From positions 1 through 44,840 of the forward strand of contig CANRLC010000013.1 of the NCBI GenBank assembly GCA_947631405.1: 44,840 nucleotides of DNA, written 5' to 3'. A program made the position numbers and the translations under genes. Below the pieces are notes generated by a model, which was given only the letters and a program-made list of their open reading frames with translations, had not been told where the DNA came from and ran no database searches. Positions 31,755 through 38,655 of this stretch are shown here, piece by piece (the stretch's first letter is position 1; every line of letters begins with the position of its first letter). The DNA is from an uncultured Clostridia bacterium. Lineage in GTDB: Bacteria; Bacillota; Clostridia; Christensenellales; Aristaeellaceae.

Positions 31755-32552
31755 ATGAAGCTGGGCCTCTCGACCGCAGCGTTCTACGGCCTGTGCGAAA
31801 CGGAGGAGGCCGCGCAGCGCATCGCGGCGCTGCCGCTCGACTGCGCCGAGGTCTTCTTGCAGACCTTCAGCGAGTACGACGCCGCCTTCGCGCGGGACGT
31901 GTGTGCGCGGCTGGGGAAGGTTGCCTGCGCGAGCATCCACGCGATGGGCACGCAGTTTGAAAACGGGATGTTCAGCCGCTCGGCGCGCCAGCGCCGGGAT
32001 TCGATGGACGTCTTTCGCCGCGTGCTGGACGCGGGCGCCGCGCTGGGCGCGGGCGTCTATGTCTACCATGGTCGCTTTGATCCGCGCAAAGGCGCGCTGC
32101 TGTGGAACGCGCAGGAGAGCGCGGACGTCTACGCGGCGATGAGCGAGGAGGCGGCCCGGCGCGGCATGGCGGTCGCGTGGGAAAACGTGAGCTGGTGCCA
32201 AATGACCTGTGAGGCGCGCGTGAGAGAGATCCGCGCCCTGCTGCCGCAGGCGCGCTTCACGCTGGACGTCAAGCAGGCGATGCGATCGCACTGCGACCCG
32301 CTCGCGCTGGCGCGGGCGATGGGCGGCACGATCGCCAACGTCCACGTCTGCGACTGGGACGAGACGGGCCGTCTGCGCCTGCCGGGCGAGGGCGCGTTTG
32401 ACTTTGAGGCGCTCTTCGCGCTGCTGCGCGCGCAGGGCTACGCGGGCGCGGTGGTGCTGGAGCCGTATCTGTCCCTCATCGAGGACGAGGACAAGCTGCT
32501 GCGCTCGATCGCGTTCCTGCGCCGGGCGATGGGCGAGGAGGATGGGCGATGA
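31755..32552 (+). CDS. Xylose-isomerase-like TIM-barrel sugar isomerase/epimerase
   Basis: A 265-residue (beta/alpha)8 protein of the AP endonuclease 2/IolE-like superfamily. Putative metal ligands lie in AVAWENVSW (Glu), TLDVKQA (Asp), ANVHVCDWDE (His, Asp) and VVLEPYL (Glu), the usual strand positions. The family covers sugar (phosphate) isomerases and epimerases; the substrate is not predictable. GGAGGG upstream. Its neighbour pgi is also a sugar isomerase gene but has a separate promoter. Confidence 0.85.
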   Translation: MKLGLSTAAFYGLCETEEAAQRIAALPLDCAEVFLQTFSEYDAAFARDVCARLGKVACASIHAMGTQFENGMFSRSARQRRDSMDVFRRVLDAGAALGAGVYVYHGRFDPRKGALLWNAQESADVYAAMSEEAARRGMAVAWENVSWCQMTCEARVREIRALLPQARFTLDVKQAMRSHCDPLALARAMGGTIANVHVCDWDETGRLRLPGEGAFDFEALFALLRAQGYAGAVVLEPYLSLIEDEDKLLRSIAFLRRAMGEEDGR

Positions 32553-32586
32553 AGAGCGGGCAGCGCGAAAAAAACGCGCAAGGCGA

Positions 32587-32615
32587 TTGACGAAAGGGCG
32601 CGGCGGGAGTACAAT
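32587..32615 (+). promoter_or_regulatory. Promoter of pgi
   Basis: TTGACG, 17 nt, TACAAT, 55 nt before the start codon. Confidence 0.75.
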
Positions 32616-32669
32616 AAAAAACACTGGAAGAAAAGGCGATACCGAACTACGATCAGGAGGGATGAACCG

Positions 32670-34082
32670 ATGGACAAGAATATCCGCCTCGACGTCAATC
32701 ACATGATGGCCGACATGCTGGGCGAGCAGTACGGCATCACAAAGGCGCAGCTCGCCGCGATGGAGAGCGCCGCCGCCGCCGCGCAGCGCGCCGTGCAGAA
32801 AAACCGCGGCACCGGCTGGCTCGGCTGGACGGAGCTGCCCTACAATCAGGAGGAGATCGTCGCGCACATTGAGCGCGTCGCCGCGCGCGTGCGCAAGGAG
32901 TACGAGGCGTTCGTCGTGCTGGGCATCGGCGGCTCTGCGCTCGGCCCGATCGCCGTGCATCAGGCGCTCAACCACCTGCACTACAACGAGCTTCCGGCGG
33001 ACAAGCGCCCCGGCCCGCGCTTCTACGTCGAGGACAACATCGACCCCGAGCGCATGGCTGCGCTGCTCGACGTGATCGACGTGGCGAAGACCTGCTTCTG
33101 CATCATCACCAAGTCCGGCGCGACCGCCGAGACGATGAGCCAGTATCTCATCATCTCCGAGGCGCTCAAGGCCAAGGTCGGCGACGGCTGGGCCAAGCAG
33201 GTCATCGCCGTGACCGACAAGGAGAAGGGCAACCTCATCAAGCTCGCGAAGGAAGAGGGCTTTGAGACCTTCGTCATCCCGGACGGCGTGGGCGGCCGCT
33301 TCTCCGAGCTGTGCCCGGTGGGTCTGGTGCCCGCCGCGTGCTGCGGCATCGACATCCGCGCGATGCTCGCCGGAGCCGCCGCGATGGACGAGCGCTGCAA
33401 GAGCGAGGACATGATGAAGAACCCGGCGCTGCTGGAGGCGGTGCTGCAATACGTCGCCTGCGAGCAGATGGGCCGCAACATTCAGGTCATGCTCCCGTAT
33501 GCCGATTCGCTCAAGACCATCGCCGACTGGTTCTGCCAGCTCTGGGCGGAGTCGCTGGGCAAGAACGTCCGCCGCGACGGCACGCCCTGCCACGCCGGGC
33601 AGACGCCCGCTAAGGCGCTGGGCGTGACCGACCAGCACAGCCAGCTCCAGCTCTACAACGAAGGGCCGTTTGACAAGGTCATCACCTTCATCAAGGTGGA
33701 GAACTTCCGCGCGACGACCGTCATCCCGCACGGCTGCGAGCAGTTCAAGGACGTGGCGTTCCTCGGCGGCATGACGCACAACACGCTCATCGAGGCGGAG
33801 CGGCAGGGCACCGAATACGCGCTCTACGTCAACCGCCGCATGAACCAGACGATCGTGATGCCCGAGGTGAGCGCCTACACGGTGGGCCAGCTGCTCTACT
33901 TCTTCGAGATGGCGACGGCCTACGAGGGCGAGCTGCTCAACATCGACGCCTTCAATCAGCCGGGCGTGGAGACCAGCAAGCGCGCGACCTACGCCATCCT
34001 CGGCAACAAGGACGAAAAGTACGACGCCGCCCGCAAGGAGATGACCGGGCGCCCGGCGTTCAAGGCAGAGTACATCCTGTAA
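32670..34082 (+). CDS. pgi: Glucose-6-phosphate isomerase
   Basis: A 470-residue glycolytic enzyme interconverting glucose-6-P and fructose-6-P. It shows VLGIGGSALGP, the phosphate-binding TKSGATAETMSQ, DGVGGRFSELCPVGLVPAA (a PGI signature), DQHSQLQLYNEGPFDK with the catalytic-region His/Glu, and a C-terminal catalytic-Lys segment around QPGVETSK. It is slightly longer than typical Clostridia PGI. Ribosome site CAGGAGGG. A strong hairpin follows. Confidence 0.97.
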   Translation: MDKNIRLDVNHMMADMLGEQYGITKAQLAAMESAAAAAQRAVQKNRGTGWLGWTELPYNQEEIVAHIERVAARVRKEYEAFVVLGIGGSALGPIAVHQALNHLHYNELPADKRPGPRFYVEDNIDPERMAALLDVIDVAKTCFCIITKSGATAETMSQYLIISEALKAKVGDGWAKQVIAVTDKEKGNLIKLAKEEGFETFVIPDGVGGRFSELCPVGLVPAACCGIDIRAMLAGAAAMDERCKSEDMMKNPALLEAVLQYVACEQMGRNIQVMLPYADSLKTIADWFCQLWAESLGKNVRRDGTPCHAGQTPAKALGVTDQHSQLQLYNEGPFDKVITFIKVENFRATTVIPHGCEQFKDVAFLGGMTHNTLIEAERQGTEYALYVNRRMNQTIVMPEVSAYTVGQLLYFFEMATAYEGELLNIDAFNQPGVETSKRATYAILGNKDEKYDAARKEMTGRPAFKAEYIL

Positions 34083-34106
34083 AGACCCAAACAGCAACGA
34101 CAAGCG

Positions 34107-34135
34107 CGGCCCCCGGGCGATGCCCGGGGGCCGCA
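34107..34135 (+). terminator. Hairpin after pgi
   Basis: GCGGCCCCCGGGC gat GCCCGGGGGCCGC is a perfect 13-bp stem 24 nt past the stop, followed by AAAGCTTGTCAAAAAG rather than a T-run. The hairpin at 37997-38022 is followed by a very similar AGCTTGTC, so this seems to be a lineage-specific terminator form. Confidence 0.65.
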
Positions 34136-34205
34136 AAGCTTGTCAAAAAGTCCGAAATGAGCACGCCCTTCATCGCCGGTAGAGCGCCTACCCATTACAC
34201 GCTTT

Positions 34206-34336
34206 GCCCTCTCCGTCGCGGCCTTGCCGCGACACCTCTCCCAAAGGGAGAGGCAAGTCTTTGCGTGTCATTTTCGGGATTGATCCCTTGGCTCCCCCTG
34301 TGGGGGAGCTGTCGGTCTAAGGCCGACTGAGAGGGC
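34206..34336. repeat. 131-nt multibranched intergenic element
   Basis: The ends GCCCTCTC and GAGAGGGC form an 8-bp closing stem. Inside are GTCGCGGCcttGCCGCGAC, CTCTCCCaaaGGGAGAG, GGGattgatCCC, GCTCCCCCtgtGGGGGAGC and TCGGtctaaggCCGA. It resembles an abundant, unexplained repeat of gut Clostridia (from memory, containing TTGGCTCCCCCT...GGGGGAGCTGTC). No ORF. It could be a MITE or a structured RNA element. Confidence 0.65.
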
Positions 34337-34351
34337 CGCAGTTCAGGCGGC

Positions 34352-36508
34352 TTACTCCGCCGTCGGGTTGATCTGATCGGAGCGGCCGATGCCGAGGATC
34401 TCGGTCGTCGTGCGCGGGCTGGTCTTGCCGCCGTTGTATTTGCCGATGCGCGTGATCTGCTTGCCCATGAAGGTCATCACCGCGGTCTGCCCGCCGTCGA
34501 GGTTGAGCGCCTGCTGGCAACCGGCCTCCAGCATCTTCTGTTGCAGCCACGGCACGCTGACGCCCACGCTGATGTTGCGGATGCGCCCCTCGGCCAGCAG
34601 GGCGAAGTAGTGCCCCTGCTCGATCATGCCCACCGCGCAGCGCGGTTGCTCGGTCTTGCCGTTGGTCATCTGATCGACAAACTCGTTGGCCTCGCCGTCG
34701 CGCACCAGATACGGCCCGAAGGAGAGCACGTCGATCGCGCCGTCGGCGAGGTATTCCTCCGCCGTGCGCTCGTCGGAGTGGTAGACGCCCCATGTGCCGT
34801 CCCCGTAGAGGGCGAGCGTGTCGAGGTTGGGGAACTGGTGGCGGTTCGCCTCGGGGACGCGGTCGAAGAAGACCTCGCCGCCGCGAATGACCATGCCCGT
34901 GATCGTCTTGCGGCCGACGCGGTAGGAGTAGTAGTCGGTGTTCATGCCGAAGACGACCTGCTTCTCCTTGGCGATCAGCTCCGCTTGTACATGCTTTTTG
35001 CGCGGCTCCTCCTCGTTGTAGAGGACGATGCCGAAGCGCTCGCGGTCGGTATCGCAGAAGATGTGCGCCTCATACCATGTGAGCACGGCGTCCTCGTCGA
35101 AGATGCGATCCACGCGCACGACCAGCGACGGGGACGCGTAGAACCACAGCCCCGCCTCCTCGTCTGCAAAGACGTACTCGCCCTCGGTCGGGTAGCCGTG
35201 CGCGTCGAGCGGCATCGGCGGCGTCTCGGGCCATTCCACGTCTGCGCGCACGATCTCGCCCGGCGCGCGGGTGGGCGCGGGCGTCGGCGTCGGGGTAGGC
35301 ACGGGCGTCGGCGTGAGCACGATGTTCGGATCGAGGCCGGGCAGGTTCTCCATGAAATCGCCGCCACGCACATCCTCGCCGACCAGCGAGCGCATGAGGG
35401 TGAAGCGCGCGTTGCTGTATTCGCCCTCGTCGGTGACGACGTACTCGGTATTCTGCTGGGTGACGTGGAACGTGTACGCCTCCTGCGCGAGCTGCAGGCC
35501 CGTCTTGCCGCCCATCGAGGCGAGCGGCACGCGCCAGTTCATCTCGGTCGTGCTCTCCTCGCCCAAGTGTACATAGAACTTCTTGACGTCCCATGTGCCG
35601 TATTCCTTCGCCGAATCGGGCAGCACCGACGCGTCGGACGCGTTCTCCACGCAGTACTGCATCACGTCCGCGCAGAGCTTGTGCGCGCCGTGGCCGTATT
35701 CGCCGCCCACGTCGTGGGTCAGGACGACCTCGGGCTTGTACTTGCGCAGCAGCTCCATCACAAAGGTGCGCGCGCGGGTCTTCGGCCACTTCTCATACGC
35801 GTCCGCGAGCTTGAAGGAATAGCCGTCGTAGAAGGGGCCGATCACGGGATAGTTGCGCAGGCCCATGTGCCAAAGGCCGTTGAGCAGCTCGCTGCGGCGC
35901 GTGGTGTTGGAATCCGTCATGTAGGCGACGACGACGTTCAGGCCGCGCTCGGCGGCGTAGGTGGCGATCGTGCCGCCGAACCAGATCAGCTCGTCGTCCG
36001 GGTGGGCGACCAGCAGCAGCAGGTCGGCCTTCTCACACGTCGGCTCCCAGCGCTGCACCCAGTCGGGCAGATCGCCCTCGGTGAAGACGTAGACCTCGTT
36101 GATCTTGAGCGTCGTGCGGTAGCCGCAGTCGTCCCGGAGCCTGAAATGCGTTTTGCCGCCCAGCTCGACGAGCGCGTGGTAGTAGTCCGTTGTGCCGGTG
36201 TAGAGCGGCTGCCATTCGCCGTCCACCTCCTGCTCGACTGTCCACTTCTCGGGCATGTTGGCGAAGCAGATGTAGAGGTACTGCGCCTGCACGCCCTCCG
36301 GCGTGGTGATCTCCAGATACGGCCGGGAGCGGGTGTCGCTGTTCCAGTAGCTGGTGTACGCCCCGTCGTGTACGCTCGCGGTCTTGCGCCCGGGCGAGGT
36401 GAAGACGCACTCGTTTGTGATGTCGCGCGCCTCCTGTGCCGAGGCCGAAAGCGCGCATGCACACAGCGCCAGCGCGAGCAGCGCGATAGCCCACAGTTTG
36501 CCCTTCAT
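34352..36508 (-). CDS. Secreted PIG-L deacetylase / phosphodiester glycosidase fusion
   Basis: A 718-residue exported protein. Signal peptide 1-24 (LWAIALLALALCACALSASA). Residues ~30-145 are a discoidin-like beta-sandwich (TASVHDGAYTSYWNSD, LKINEVYVFTEG). Residues ~160-380 are a PIG-L/LmbE deacetylase with zinc motif AHPDDE (168-173) and HDVGGEYGHGAH. A Pro/Thr linker spans 398-416, and residues ~430-718 are a NAGPA-type phosphodiester glycosidase (QVVFGMNTDYYSYR, QALNLDGGQTAVM). PIG-L enzymes remove acetyl groups from GlcNAc; NAGPA domains cut GlcNAc-1-phosphodiesters. Together they suggest processing of GlcNAc-phosphate decorations on a glycan or teichoic acid. The chosen ATG starts the signal peptide and has GGAGG upstream; two earlier ATGs lack a ribosome site. 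Confidence 0.88.
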   Translation of the reverse strand: MKGKLWAIALLALALCACALSASAQEARDITNECVFTSPGRKTASVHDGAYTSYWNSDTRSRPYLEITTPEGVQAQYLYICFANMPEKWTVEQEVDGEWQPLYTGTTDYYHALVELGGKTHFRLRDDCGYRTTLKINEVYVFTEGDLPDWVQRWEPTCEKADLLLLVAHPDDELIWFGGTIATYAAERGLNVVVAYMTDSNTTRRSELLNGLWHMGLRNYPVIGPFYDGYSFKLADAYEKWPKTRARTFVMELLRKYKPEVVLTHDVGGEYGHGAHKLCADVMQYCVENASDASVLPDSAKEYGTWDVKKFYVHLGEESTTEMNWRVPLASMGGKTGLQLAQEAYTFHVTQQNTEYVVTDEGEYSNARFTLMRSLVGEDVRGGDFMENLPGLDPNIVLTPTPVPTPTPTPAPTRAPGEIVRADVEWPETPPMPLDAHGYPTEGEYVFADEEAGLWFYASPSLVVRVDRIFDEDAVLTWYEAHIFCDTDRERFGIVLYNEEEPRKKHVQAELIAKEKQVVFGMNTDYYSYRVGRKTITGMVIRGGEVFFDRVPEANRHQFPNLDTLALYGDGTWGVYHSDERTAEEYLADGAIDVLSFGPYLVRDGEANEFVDQMTNGKTEQPRCAVGMIEQGHYFALLAEGRIRNISVGVSVPWLQQKMLEAGCQQALNLDGGQTAVMTFMGKQITRIGKYNGGKTSPRTTTEILGIGRSDQINPTAE

Positions 36509-36556
36509 CGAAATCAGCGCCTCCATTGATATGGGTTTCAATTTGCTTTCCTGTGT

Positions 36557-36585
36557 ACGATACCAAAAAGAGCACGGCTTGTCAA
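36557..36585 (-). promoter_or_regulatory. Promoter of the PIG-L/NAGPA gene
   Basis: Minus strand: TTGACA (36585-36580), 17 nt, TATCGT (36562-36557) with TGG directly before it. Confidence 0.65.
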
Positions 36586-36617
36586 TGCCTTCCAATTCAA
36601 AAACGGCAGGCGAGGCC

Positions 36618-36646
36618 TTGCCAAAGCGGGGAGACTATGGTAAAAT
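36618..36646 (+). promoter_or_regulatory. Promoter of the DUF6273 gene
   Basis: TTGCCA, 17 nt, TAAAAT with an extended TGG. Divergent from the PIG-L/NAGPA promoter. Confidence 0.65.
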
Positions 36647-36701
36647 ACGCACTGTTGGATGACAGAACCGACGAGACGCCCGCAGGGGAAAGAGGGATAC
36701 G

Positions 36702-37388
36702 ATGAAGAAGATTTTAGCGCTTGGTTTGGCGATGCTTTTGGGAATGGCCGCCGTGTGCGCGCAGGCGGAAGGCTCGCCCGTGCAGCCTGGAGACGTCCTC
36801 ACGTTGGGAACCTATGAGCAGGACAACGACCTGACCAACGGGCCGGAGCCGATCGAGTGGCGCGTGCTGCTCGTCGAGGACGGCGTGGCCCAGCTCATCA
36901 GCGTGTACGCGTTGGACGCGCGGCCCTACAACGAGAAGCCCGCCCGCGCGCTGTGGACGCAGTGTACGCTGCGCACATGGCTCAACGACGAATTCTACAA
37001 CACCGCCTTCACCGACGAGGACAAGGGCGTCATCGTGACGCGCGAGATCGAGAACTGGAAGGAAGACCCGACCACTGATCCCGTCTACCTGCTCAGCTGC
37101 GACGAGGCGAAGCTGCTCTTCGCGAATCATGCGGATCGCATGACCGTGCCCACGCCCTACGCCTGCGCGCGCGGCGCGTGGCAGAGCAAGAAATACGGCC
37201 CGGGCAACGCGCAGTGGTGGCTGCGCACGCACAGCTGGGAATCGAAGTACCGCGCGGCCTATGTGGCCGGAAGCGGCGGGGTGATGACCTGCGGCGGCGA
37301 CTCCGACGGCCGCGTGGAGAACGCGAAGTGGGCCGTGCGCCCGGCGATCTACGTCGATGTGGACGCCCTGAACATCACGCCGATCTGA
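36702..37388 (+). CDS. Secreted DUF6273 protein
   Basis: A 228-residue precursor with a signal peptide (ILALGLAMLLGMAAVCAQA). The mature part matches the DUF6273 pattern: TLGTYEQDND...PIEWRVLLVEDGVAQLIS, LRTWLNDEFYNTAFTDEDK, YLLSCDEAKLLF, QWWLRTHSW, and WAVRPAIYVD at the end. The domain is a lectin-like or sulfatase-modifying-factor-like fold common in gut Clostridia, of unknown role. It shares a promoter region with the divergent PIG-L/NAGPA gene, so both may act on the cell surface. Confidence 0.85.
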   Translation: MKKILALGLAMLLGMAAVCAQAEGSPVQPGDVLTLGTYEQDNDLTNGPEPIEWRVLLVEDGVAQLISVYALDARPYNEKPARALWTQCTLRTWLNDEFYNTAFTDEDKGVIVTREIENWKEDPTTDPVYLLSCDEAKLLFANHADRMTVPTPYACARGAWQSKKYGPGNAQWWLRTHSWESKYRAAYVAGSGGVMTCGGDSDGRVENAKWAVRPAIYVDVDALNITPI

Positions 37389-37400
37389 CGGATTGAATGT

Positions 37401-37434
37401 AACGCGCCCCGCGAGGAAGCTCGCGGGGCGCGTT
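37401..37434 (+). terminator. Hairpin after the DUF6273 gene
   Basis: AACGCGCCCCGCGAG gaag CTCGCGGGGCGCGTT is a perfect 15-bp stem with a GNRA-like loop, 12 nt past the stop. The T-run is weak (GCAGTTTTCC further on). The rest of 37435-37560 shows no gene. Confidence 0.75.
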
Positions 37435-37564
37435 GCGTCGGGCAGTTTTCCGCGTATCCGGCGGAACGGGATGGGGCAAGGGAAGCCTTTTTGCGCGCAA
37501 ATCGCCTTCGCGATCCCATCCAAAGGATGGAAAAAAAGAAAAAGGCGTAGCTTTTTTTCAAAAT

Positions 37565-37576
37565 CTGTGCTATACT
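37565..37576 (+). promoter_or_regulatory. Extended -10 promoter of the zinc-ribbon gene
   Basis: TGTGCTATACT (TGn-TATACT). No good -35 is present at 17 nt; upstream is A/T-rich (CTTTTTTTCAAAA). The resulting leader is about 110 nt. Confidence 0.55.
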
Positions 37577-37694
37577 AAGGCGACCTGAATCCCCGTAGCT
37601 CGCATCATGACCTCCTTGGATTCGCCTTGCGCCGCCAACAGGCAGGAGGAGCCGTCGGTGAAAGGTAAATCTATTTTTGAGGAGGATGACCCCC

Positions 37695-37982
37695 ATGTAT
37701 CAGGACGAGACCCTCGTCTGCCGCGACTGCGGCAAGGAATTTGTGTTCTCCGCTTCCGAGCAGGAGTTCTACGCGGAGAAAGGCTTCCAGAACAAGCCAC
37801 GCCGCTGCCCGGAGTGCCGCGCCGCGTTCCGCGCGCAGAACGGCGGGAGCGCCCCGCGCCAGATGTACACCGCAATCTGCGCCGACTGCGGCAAGGAGAC
37901 GCAGGTGCCCTTCCAGCCGCGCGGCGACAAGCCCGTCTACTGCCGCGACTGCTTCGCCGCGCACCGCGCGCCGCGCTATTGA
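37695..37982 (+). CDS. Small double zinc-ribbon protein
   Basis: A 95-residue cytosolic protein with two zinc-binding modules: CRDCGKEF + CPECR (residues 9-40) and CADCGKET + CRDCF (residues 60-88). This matches the probable zinc-ribbon/CxxC family found in many Bacillota, often near DNA or RNA enzymes, with no known function. The ATG has GAGGAGG about 10 nt upstream; two earlier in-frame starts overlap that ribosome site. Good codon use suggests real expression. Confidence 0.85.
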   Translation: MYQDETLVCRDCGKEFVFSASEQEFYAEKGFQNKPRRCPECRAAFRAQNGGSAPRQMYTAICADCGKETQVPFQPRGDKPVYCRDCFAAHRAPRY

Positions 37983-37996
37983 GAGACACAGAACAT

Positions 37997-38022
37997 GCGA
38001 CCGCCCCGCGAGGGGCGGCCGC
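37997..38022 (+). terminator. Hairpin after the zinc-ribbon gene (duplicated element)
   Basis: CGACCGCCCCgcgaGGGGCGGCCG lies 14 nt past the stop, followed by AGCTTGTCGAGAAA. The identical 26 bases recur at 38153-38178. Confidence 0.6.
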
Positions 38023-38152
38023 AGCTTGTCGAGAAACCAATGTCCATCATCAAAATCCTTTTTGATTCGATTCAGAATTCAAGCAATTATTGAAAGAATT
38101 GGATCGCCTTTTCTCCCCCCTTCGGGGGGAGGAAAAGCCTCTTTGACAGACT

Positions 38153-38178
38153 GCGACCGCCCCGCGAGGGGCGGCCGC
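38153..38178 (+). repeat. Second identical copy of the 26-nt hairpin
   Basis: Identical over 26 bases to 37997-38022. Between the copies are another hairpin (CTCCCCCCttcGGGGGGAG, 38113-38131) and A/T-rich sequence with no gene. The copies suggest local duplication of a terminator-like unit. Confidence 0.75.
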
Positions 38179-38234
38179 TCAGTCTGCGCCGTACCCTGTT
38201 GGACACGAGGGCTGCAATACAAAAAAACGTCCCC

Positions 38235-38263
38235 TTGACAGGGGAAGAGAAAAAGCGTACAAT
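38235..38263 (+). promoter_or_regulatory. Promoter of candidate antitoxin RNA
   Basis: TTGACA, 17 nt, TACAAT, followed by no open reading frame or ribosome site. It points into the 3' side of the small toxin gene on the other strand. Confidence 0.75.
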
Positions 38264-38269
38264 GTAGGC

Positions 38270-38346
38270 AGGTAGGGGGGCTAGAGTGAGGCGTCTCCCG
38301 ATCTGTGTAGATCAAAGAACCGCCGCGCAGTGGCTTCTGCGCGGCG
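38270..38346 (+). ncRNA. Candidate antisense antitoxin RNA
   Basis: The transcript predicted from the promoter at 38235-38263 would run through a small hairpin (GATCTgtgtAGATC) to the stem CGCCGCGCAG/CTGCGCGGCG at 38321-38346, antisense to the 3' end of the toxin mRNA. The end is uncertain because no T-run follows on this strand; it may read on into the toxin frame. No coding capacity. Predicted from promoter and layout only. Confidence 0.5.
38314..38346 (-). terminator. Terminator of the toxin mRNA
   Basis: Minus strand: CGCCGCGCAG aagcca CTGCGCGGCG followed by GTTCTTT, 15 nt past the toxin stop codon. The stem is shared with the antisense RNA. Confidence 0.75.
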
Positions 38347-38361
38347 ATTCGCTATGAACGG

Positions 38362-38442
38362 TTACTTTCTGCCGATTTGGAAAGCCGCCAAGAGCAGCCC
38401 GATGACCGTCAGAAAGATAATGATGATCTCATAATCCGTCAT
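38362..38442 (-). CDS. Putative holin-like type I toxin (26 residues)
   Basis: A 26-residue peptide: MTDYE, one hydrophobic helix (IIIIFLTVIGLLLAAF), then QIGRK. This matches the Hol_Tox-style pattern (M-T/S-D-Y-E, a single membrane helix, short basic tail) of small type I toxins. The ribosome site GGGAGGTGATCGC-ATG is near ideal, a consensus promoter lies upstream (38516-38544) and a terminator follows the stop. These toxins depolarise or permeabilise the membrane and are held silent by an antisense RNA; a convergent promoter at 38235 supplies one. The peptide is too short for ordinary gene finding. Confidence 0.75.
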   Translation of the reverse strand: MTDYEIIIIFLTVIGLLLAAFQIGRK

Positions 38443-38515
38443 GCGATCACCTCCCAGTCTTCTGTACGCGGTTGATCGGGAGGTTCGCCGGCAGCGCCTA
38501 CCTGCCTACAGACCC

Positions 38516-38544
38516 ATTATATCACGCCGCCGCGGTTAGCGCAA
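38516..38544 (-). promoter_or_regulatory. Promoter of the toxin mRNA
   Basis: Minus strand: TTGCGC (38544-38539), 17 nt, TATAAT (38521-38516). The predicted start lies inside TGTAGGCAGGTAGG, a 14-mer that also follows the -10 box of the opposing promoter. The 5' untranslated region is about 65 nt. Confidence 0.7.
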
Positions 38545-38558
38545 GGCGGTGTTGATCG

Positions 38559-38594
38559 CAAAAAAACGAGGCACGACCCGACGGCCGTGCCTCG
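38559..38594 (-). terminator. Terminator of gltX
   Basis: CGAGGCACG / CGTGCCTCG form a 9-bp stem with a T-run on the minus side and CTTTTGCTTTT on the plus side. It lies 62 nt past the gltX stop and ends the glnS-gltX transcript. Confidence 0.82.
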
Positions 38595-38655
38595 CTTTTG
38601 CTTTTCATAGCATGGGGATCGCTCAAGCCGCAAAAGAAGGAGAGCGGCGGGCCGC

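Noticed and set aside
34541..36529. 662-codon plus-strand open frame
   Set aside because: Antisense to the PIG-L/NAGPA gene, with composition typical of shadow frames.
38263..38510. Insertion sequence bounded by the 14-bp inverted repeats
   Set aside because: The 248-bp interval holds no transposase and no target duplication; the repeats coincide with two opposing promoters, which fits a toxin-antitoxin layout better.
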